From: Geoglobus sp.
GTDB lineage: Archaea > Halobacteriota > Archaeoglobi > Archaeoglobales > Archaeoglobaceae
DNA length: 8,252 nucleotides
Assembly (NCBI GenBank): GCA_027019885.1
Contig: JALUWC010000406.1
Location: 1 to 8,252, forward strand
Direction: 5' to 3'
The notes under the pieces were generated by a model. That model was not told the origin of the DNA and ran no database searches. It was given only the letters and a program-made list of their open reading frames with translations. The position numbers and the translations under genes are program-made. Positions 1 through 7,000 of this stretch are shown piece after piece. Numbering within the stretch: position 1 is the first letter of the stretch; every line of letters begins with the position of its first letter.

Positions 1-1046
1 GTAGGTTCGTCCAAGGAAGGATGTGAGACCATTTCAAGCCCATCTTTTTTAACTTTGTAGATTCCAATCGTTTGCAAATCCAAGTCTTTGAGCTTTTGGA
101 CTGGAAGCTCCGTTTCAAAGGTTACAAATCCTTCTTCCGTATAGATGTCTGGGATTATTGTAATATTAACCTCATTGGAGAGTAAACGATATTCTGCAAA
201 CTCCGCTTCGGAGGTTGAGAACTTAAAATTGTAGCCGGTAAAGTTCAAAGTGCCAAATTGAAATCTATTCAAGTTTGACTGCATGTTGGTATATTCTCCG
301 ATTGAATTCTCAGAGATGAAATTCCCATCCGAGGAGAACAAACTTATGAGATTAGCGTTGTTGTTTACCAATTGGTTTTCTGAGGACCTCAAAATCACTA
401 TTCCTTGATCAACTTCATTTTTCTCGATGGTGTTTTTTGATGATGAGAAGAGGATTATTCCAGCATCTCGAGAGTTTATTAAATTCTCTTTAACAAGTAT
501 CTTCCCGGATTCCATTAGTTTCAAACCAATGGTAGAGTTACTAATTTTATTTCCTTCAATAATGCTTTCTCGTGTTAGTTGAAGGTAGATTGAGTAGTTA
601 TTATCGCTTATTTTGTTTTTAGCAATTTCCAAATCTGAAGAATTTTCAGAAAAAACTCCATAGTAATTGTGAGTTATGTTGCAATTCCTGATGGATATGT
701 TGTTACCATCTTCAATTCCAACCCCTGCATACCCTCCGATTATGTTTATGTTTTCAATAGAAGCATCACTTGCTTTCAACTCAAAACCCGGCTTTGGGCC
801 CCTTGGATAAAGATTTACAACCCCCTTGCCAACGATCTTCAAGGACTTGTTTACAGTCACACTTTCTCTGTAACCCCCTCCCATGATTTCGATAAGGTCT
901 CCGTTATTGGCAGAATCCACAGCTTTCTGAATCGAAGGGGATTCGCATGTATCGCAGACGGTGATGGTTTTTGCTACAGAAGGATGTAAGAACAGCAAGA
1001 AAAACATGAGGATGGTTGATATTTTCATAACATTCGTAACATTCAT
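1..1046 (-). CDS. Secreted NosD-like right-handed beta-helix protein (partial, 3' end beyond window)
   Basis: The frame is open from an ATG at 1046 to the window edge, giving 348 complete codons. The start is chosen because an AGGAGGT ribosome binding site lies 7 bases upstream; later in-frame ATGs (codons 7 and 14) lack one. Residues 1-25 form a clear signal peptide (hydrophobic ILMFFLLFL, then a PSVA cleavage-type site), so the product is exported. Residues 27-60 match the usual start of periplasmic/surface beta-helix (CASH/NosD) domains: a CDTC pair, SIQKAVDSANNGD, then a GGGYRESV turn. About eight Asn-rich coils follow to roughly residue 265 (e.g. NCNITHNYYG, GNKISNSTIG, ENLINSRDAG). Residues 280-348 are no longer helix repeats and look like the start of a beta-sandwich. 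Known members of the family bind or act on polysaccharide or serve as surface scaffolds; no catalytic residues are visible. It lies directly downstream of the giant beta-helix gene and is probably its partner. The missing C-terminus could hold a membrane anchor, which is inference. Confidence 0.9.
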   Translation of the reverse strand, partial: MNVTNVMKISTILMFFLLFLHPSVAKTITVCDTCESPSIQKAVDSANNGDLIEIMGGGYRESVTVNKSLKIVGKGVVNLYPRGPKPGFELKASDASIENINIIGGYAGVGIEDGNNISIRNCNITHNYYGVFSENSSDLEIAKNKISDNNYSIYLQLTRESIIEGNKISNSTIGLKLMESGKILVKENLINSRDAGIILFSSSKNTIEKNEVDQGIVILRSSENQLVNNNANLISLFSSDGNFISENSIGEYTNMQSNLNRFQFGTLNFTGYNFKFSTSEAEFAEYRLLSNEVNITIIPDIYTEEGFVTFETELPVQKLKDLDLQTIGIYKVKKDGLEMVSHPSLDEP

Positions 1047-1051
1047 CGCAA

Positions 1052-4000
1052 CTACCTCCTGATGGCCGTAATATGTAGACTCTTAACTCTATACAACCAG
1101 CCCTTCAGTGTGTGGCCGTATCCATCTTCATCCCACTGATCTCTTTGAAGGGTGTCGATGCTGAATGGGGCGTAGGTGTGGTTACCCGTTTTCTTCAACA
1201 CCGCAACCTTTTCCGGAAAATTCCTCGGGACATCCAGTTGACACCAGCTCATGGAATACATACTCAGTTTGGGATGACTCGCCCTTACACAATCTACCGA
1301 TCTGGGCGGTTTCAGTTTTACCTCAATTCCAGAATAATCGAGACCCAATGACCCACCTGGATTTTCCTCCCCGGCATACTCTCCATCTTTTGTTAAAATG
1401 CAGACACCGTTAACCGCTCTCGAATCTGTTCCGGCCAAAGGCATTAAATGATCGAGGGGATCCAGTCTTATCACGATGTCTCCTCTTTTATTCTCATAAA
1501 CGATAGCCCTGTAACCCATTCCGGTAGACCCGGATGCCAGATTAACCCCCACATAGCTATTAATGTCACACGTCTTTTCCCATCTTGAAGAATCGTCTGA
1601 CCATTCATACCAGTAGGAATATTTGTGGTAATAGTCGTGTCTGTTTCCTCTCAAATAAAAGTCCCATGAACCTATCTCTTCCTTTTGACTCGTCCTGTCC
1701 CAGATAATTTTAGCGTTCAGATTTAAAGTTGAAGATGCCTCGGCGTGATGCTTGTAGTCTTTTCCTTCATCATATTCATAGTTCCATGCCGGAGAATCCT
1801 GAAAGTTGATTGTGATGATGTATTCATCTTTTCTTACCTTGATAAAAGCTATATCTTGGACTTCGCCAAGTTCAGATCGATATTTTACGGGGATCTTTAC
1901 CAAACCTTCCTTCTTGCCTGCAAGATATTTTATAACAGCCTTACCGTTCTCATCGGTAACGGGATTTCCGTTTGCATCAGTTGCCCCAAGAACCGATATC
2001 TCCCCATCAAGCAGATTTGATTTCTCTATTAGAATAGGTTTTCCTGAAAGTGGGGTTCTTGTTCCGTTTGGATTTTCTTTGTAAATGGAAATGTAAATGT
2101 CTGTTTGTTCCCTCGGAGAAATTTCCTCTTTTTCCGGTTTTGCCTCTATACCTATCCCGCTTATTTTGATGATAGCGGTTCCGCTGGCTTTCTTCATCCC
2201 CCTTCCATAGGTAATTATCTTCACTCTATCTGTTCCCGCATTTATTCCTTTTTTGAGGGTATACTGCGCTTCTGCAATACCTCCATCTCTTGTATCACCG
2301 ATAACCCAATTTTTGCTGCTTATGATCTCCCAATCTCCAACTCCATGCACTGAAACTTTAGTTGCCTCCCAGTCTGCCTTGGCAACTCCCCTTTTCGGAT
2401 ATTTCTGGAAAAACACCTCTTGTCGGGATATACCGTATCCACTACTCACAATAGCAGGTACACCTTTACAGTTCGTCACCTTAACCTGAATTGTTGCTTT
2501 TCTCGTTTCCTTGCTATCTGGAGATACGGATTCAGGCACAACGCTAATCTCCAATCTTGGATCTCTTGGCGGTACTGGGTGTTTAGCCTCGAAATCGTCG
2601 ATTATTGGTGATAAATCTCCTGTTTCTCGAACAATTCTTTTGATTTCTTTCAAAGGATTGCTAATCAAGCTTGAGTAGAAGTGAGTTGGGTTAACAGTGC
2701 TATATTTTGGAAATTCAACGAGTTTTGTGTTAACAGAGTAATAGGTTAAGTCTCCATCACCGGAAATCGAAACTTTGTAGATGTACTCTGGAATCGAATT
2801 AAGTGAGGTTCTTGATAGGTCTGAACTCTTTTCAGAGCTTTCTGCTTTTCCCAAAGAGTCCAATATCTCCCCGTAACTTATAATATCAACGCCTGGCGAT
2901 GTGCTTTTCAGAAACTGGACTATTTTGAAACTGAAGTACCTTGCAATCTTCGCAGGAGGTGCGTTCTCGTAACCCTCTTCCCCATACAGCAATTTCATAT
3001 CGTCTCTGAGCATGTTCAAAGCGTATTCGTTGTCTATGGTAACATAAACACCTACTTTCGGCTTTGAACAAGTGTTTGATTCACCATCAAACTTTAGCGA
3101 ATTCGAATTTATCTCGATACTATGTCTCCAAAACTCACCATAACCACTTAGTGTTTCCAACGGCGGGGTAAAATTAGCAATGTATTCAAGCTCCATATTT
3201 CTCGTTTTGTTTTCTTCGCAACCGATAACAACCTCAACCATCGGAATGTAGTAAGCCTTGCCTTTTTTGCTGTAAGCTTCTCCCGTTATGTAATACTTCC
3301 CGGCCTGAGCTGTGATTGAATAACCGTAATGCTCCCCCTTGAACTCGAATTCCCGTGTTTTTAGAGTGTAGAAATCTATCAGTCTAATTCTGCTCAGGAC
3401 AAAGGCAGATGTGTCGTCGTCTTCCACTTTTCTGAGGTAGCTACCCTCTACGGTTGATGTTTTACCGCAAACGTCAAAGGTGATAACATCATCATCCAAA
3501 AGCTCACCCGATTCGTTGTAAAGGTTGCTCCTTACAATGTAAGTACCTTCCTCCCAGTTATTCACGAATTCGTTGAAGGCTGTGAAGTAATCAGAGTGAA
3601 TTGAATTGTACTCTTTAACTTTGGGCTTCTCGGAGAGCATTGGAAGGTAGATAAGCTGTCCATCGGGATTTTCCAAGGAAACTATTAAGGTTCTATTTCC
3701 TTCCCCTTTTCCTGTGAGCATGTGTTCAACTATAACCTCCTGCCCTTTGCTGAAAATTTCTCTGTTGAGATAGAGTTTTACGGAATTCTCCTTACTGTAA
3801 TAGATTTTGTCGGTCGAAAGGGAGACCGTCTGGTTTAAGCCATCGACAATTTTTCCAACGAGGATGTAGGTTCCATCACTGAAATTGCTGAATTTCAAGG
3901 TTGATGAGAGTCTTCCGTAGTAGTTCGTTCTCAAGTAGTAGTCATCAATTGTTTTTTTCACTTCGCTCCAGTCCGGATAGAACAGCTTTTTGCCATCAGG

Positions 4001-7000
4001 TGTGAGCAGGTAGATGTAAGCTTTGTAGTTTTCATCCGTGATTCCGTCTATTCTGAGATAGGCGGTCAGGGTTTCGTTATCCGATATCGCCTTGTTGAAG
4101 GTGAAAACGGTTATCTGCGGGAAGCTGAAGGGCATGGTTGGAATTAGAGTTGCATTCTTTATTTCCCAGCCATTCTCATTAGTTTTATCCCCAGCATTCT
4201 CCGACACGAATGAGATGAGGTTTTTTACATCAGCGGTTATGTTATCTGCTGAGATTGGAACTTCAAACTTTTGATAGGTTGATGTGGGGGTGAAGGAGTA
4301 TATCAACCCAGTGGAAAGGTTGTTGTATGGTTGAATACCATCCCTGTAATATCTGTTAACATGAACATCCATCCTTGCATTGCCCTTGGCTTCAAACTTT
4401 AGGATGTAGTTCACATCCCTTCCGTAGAATGAGAATGCGACATCGTCAACAAAGCGAGGCGTTGTCTTGGTGCCTGTTACATCGATTTCTCCCAAAGTTA
4501 GAGGTATAATCTCGAATTCTATCTCTCCCTTTCCCTTTCTGCCGTAGTAGTCTTCTCCATTAACGATGATTTTGTGCTTGCCCAAGGAAAGACGGGTTAT
4601 TTGCTTCGAACCGGATGTTGCGTAGGAGGAGAGGCCTATACTCTCCGGACTTCTGTCATCTAAAATGAAAGACGACCTTCTCAAAGGAACAGGGGAAGCA
4701 AAAGCCAAATTGAACCCTCTCTCCACGTACTGCTTGCGTTCCGGGCTAAGAATTGTAATCTCAAAATCTGGCTGGGTTACCTCTTCAAGGGGCTTTTCAA
4801 CCACCGCTACTCCACCACCCCCACCAACACCCCCGCTAACCCCTCCGCCAGTAGAAACGCTAACCGAAAAATTGACAGCTGTGGAATTGATGTTGCCTGC
4901 AGTATCGTTAACATAAACCCTGAGCGAGTAACCTCCGTTGGATAAACCGCTGATGGTGGTGTTTGGAGTGAAGCTAACATTCGCTCCCGAATTGAGGCTG
5001 TACCACCATCTGGACGCATCTGGATCGGGAGAGTAAACCTCTAAATAAACATAGCCTGCTGAATAAGTCTGTCCTTCGACTGGAGAAGTGACATAGACGG
5101 CGGGAGCGGTGTGGTCTGGAGCTGCAATTGTAAGCGGAAGGTAATCGCCCCCATTTTGAATGTTACCACTTGAGTTGTATGGCAGAAAAGTATCCCCTAA
5201 ACCATCTCCCCCAACAGTGTCCATCCCAGCATAATCGTGCCAGTAGTTTCCCCCCAAGAACCGCCCGCCTATTATGTTTGTGCTTTCGATTTTGGTTGTG
5301 TTCCAGCGATTGATGCCTGTGTCGTAAGCATTTATTGAGTTGTTGAAATAGTTGTTGTAGATCAGATTGTTTGAGGAGGAAGAGGTGTGTATGCCATACC
5401 TCTGCCCCCCTTCCCATGTGCCTTGCTTGGGAATCGCCGTCGCCCTAATGTAGTTTGATTGGATGGTGTTGTTTTCTGAACCATCAATTTTTATTCCACT
5501 CCCTCCATAGTAACAGTCGTCAGTAACCGGAGAAAGCTTAATACTTGGTCCGTTATCGTTTATATTTAAATTTGAGATCGTATTGTTGTTTGAAGAATGA
5601 ATTCTCACACCATAACACCAGTTCGTTTCGAGATCGGTATTGTTTACGGTAATATTCTCTGATCTGGCAAGAAACAGTCCCGTGCCATAGTTCGCATAAC
5701 CGTTGCCCGTGAGCCAGGAATCCCTTATTGTTATATTGGAAGAATCGTAGAGAGCTATTCCCGCAAGGTGGTTACTGCTTGCGGTAACGCCATCAATTAG
5801 AGAGTTGGACGTATTGTATAGCAAAATACCATGGGAGTTCTTTCTGGGATAAATTTGCTTTATCGTTATGTTATCACAGCTTATGCATGCGAAGAACCCG
5901 GTATCCTGAGCATCGAAAACCTGATCATGGGCATTTTTTATGTAGTAGATTCTCTTAACTCCATTTTCAAGGATTACGTTGGATGTGTCAGTATCCATAT
6001 CAAAATGCACATCAGTTGGCGATTTTGGAAATTGGGTTAAGGTTGGATAAATATAAAAATGGTACGTATTCTCAAGAAATGTGTTGTTTCTCATGGTAAT
6101 GTTGATTGATTTTCCAGTGCTGTATGGTCTGATCTCGAGCCCTATGTAGAATTGCCGAATCGTGTTGTTGGATATAATGTGGTCATATGAGTACGTATCG
6201 ACAGTTATTCCAGTGTTAGAGGTGTCGATTATATCTGATGTGCCCGTTATGGTGTTGTTGATGATTCGATTTTGGTTGGAATTTGAGTCTATGTAAATCC
6301 CCCTGAACCCCTCAATCGTGTTGTTTGCTATGATATTGCTGCTCATGTATTCGTCAACTTCAATTAACCCGAGATTTACGTAGGGGCCAACGATATGGTT
6401 ATTCTCTATCCTGTTGTAGGCAACGATGTTGCTTGTAATCTTGTTCTTAATCCTAATCACTGAGTTTTTGAAATCCTCATCAGTGCAGTTAAACTCGTTT
6501 CTTGAAATAGTATTGTGTCGCCCACCTGAGAACAATGTATTTTCAATTACTAAACTGCTGTTCCCAAAATAATTCTCAGCAACATTGTTGTTGCTGGAAG
6601 ATATGTAAACACCACCTCCGTTTGTGAAGTTGTTATTCCTGATTGTATTGCCATCAGACGAAGGAAGCAAATAGACACCATAGTTATACTCTGACTTCGA
6701 ACTGAAAAGCCCATGCCATCCTGCCCTATCAATTGTGAAGCCTTGGATAACGTTGTTGCTCGAACTTAAAACAAAGCCAGCTCCAACATCAAAAGCGTCT
6801 ATGAATGGCTTCTCAACTCCGGTTATGTTGACGCTTTTATCAACAGTGATATTCCCGACATAACTTCCATTGCAAACAATTATCGTGTCACCATCCATCG
6901 AGGCATTAACCGCATCCTGAATGTTCGTGAAATCGGCTGTACAATTCAATCTGTCATCGTCCACATACCATGTTTTTGGATTCCTGATCGTTGTAAAGTT

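Noticed and set aside
669..989. Plus-strand open frame of 106 codons opposite the downstream beta-helix gene
   Set aside because: It is fully antisense to a well-supported gene with signal peptide, ribosome binding site and family repeats. Its translation has no recognisable features.
2561..3193. Possible metalloprotease domain in the unrecognised alpha/beta region
   Set aside because: The opening strand-helix pattern is only loosely similar and there is no HExxH or other zinc-binding signature anywhere in the protein.
4807..5019. Minus-strand alternative frame of 70 codons across the Gly-rich hinge
   Set aside because: It is a shadow of G-rich coding sequence; the main frame continues through with Ig-like and hinge features.
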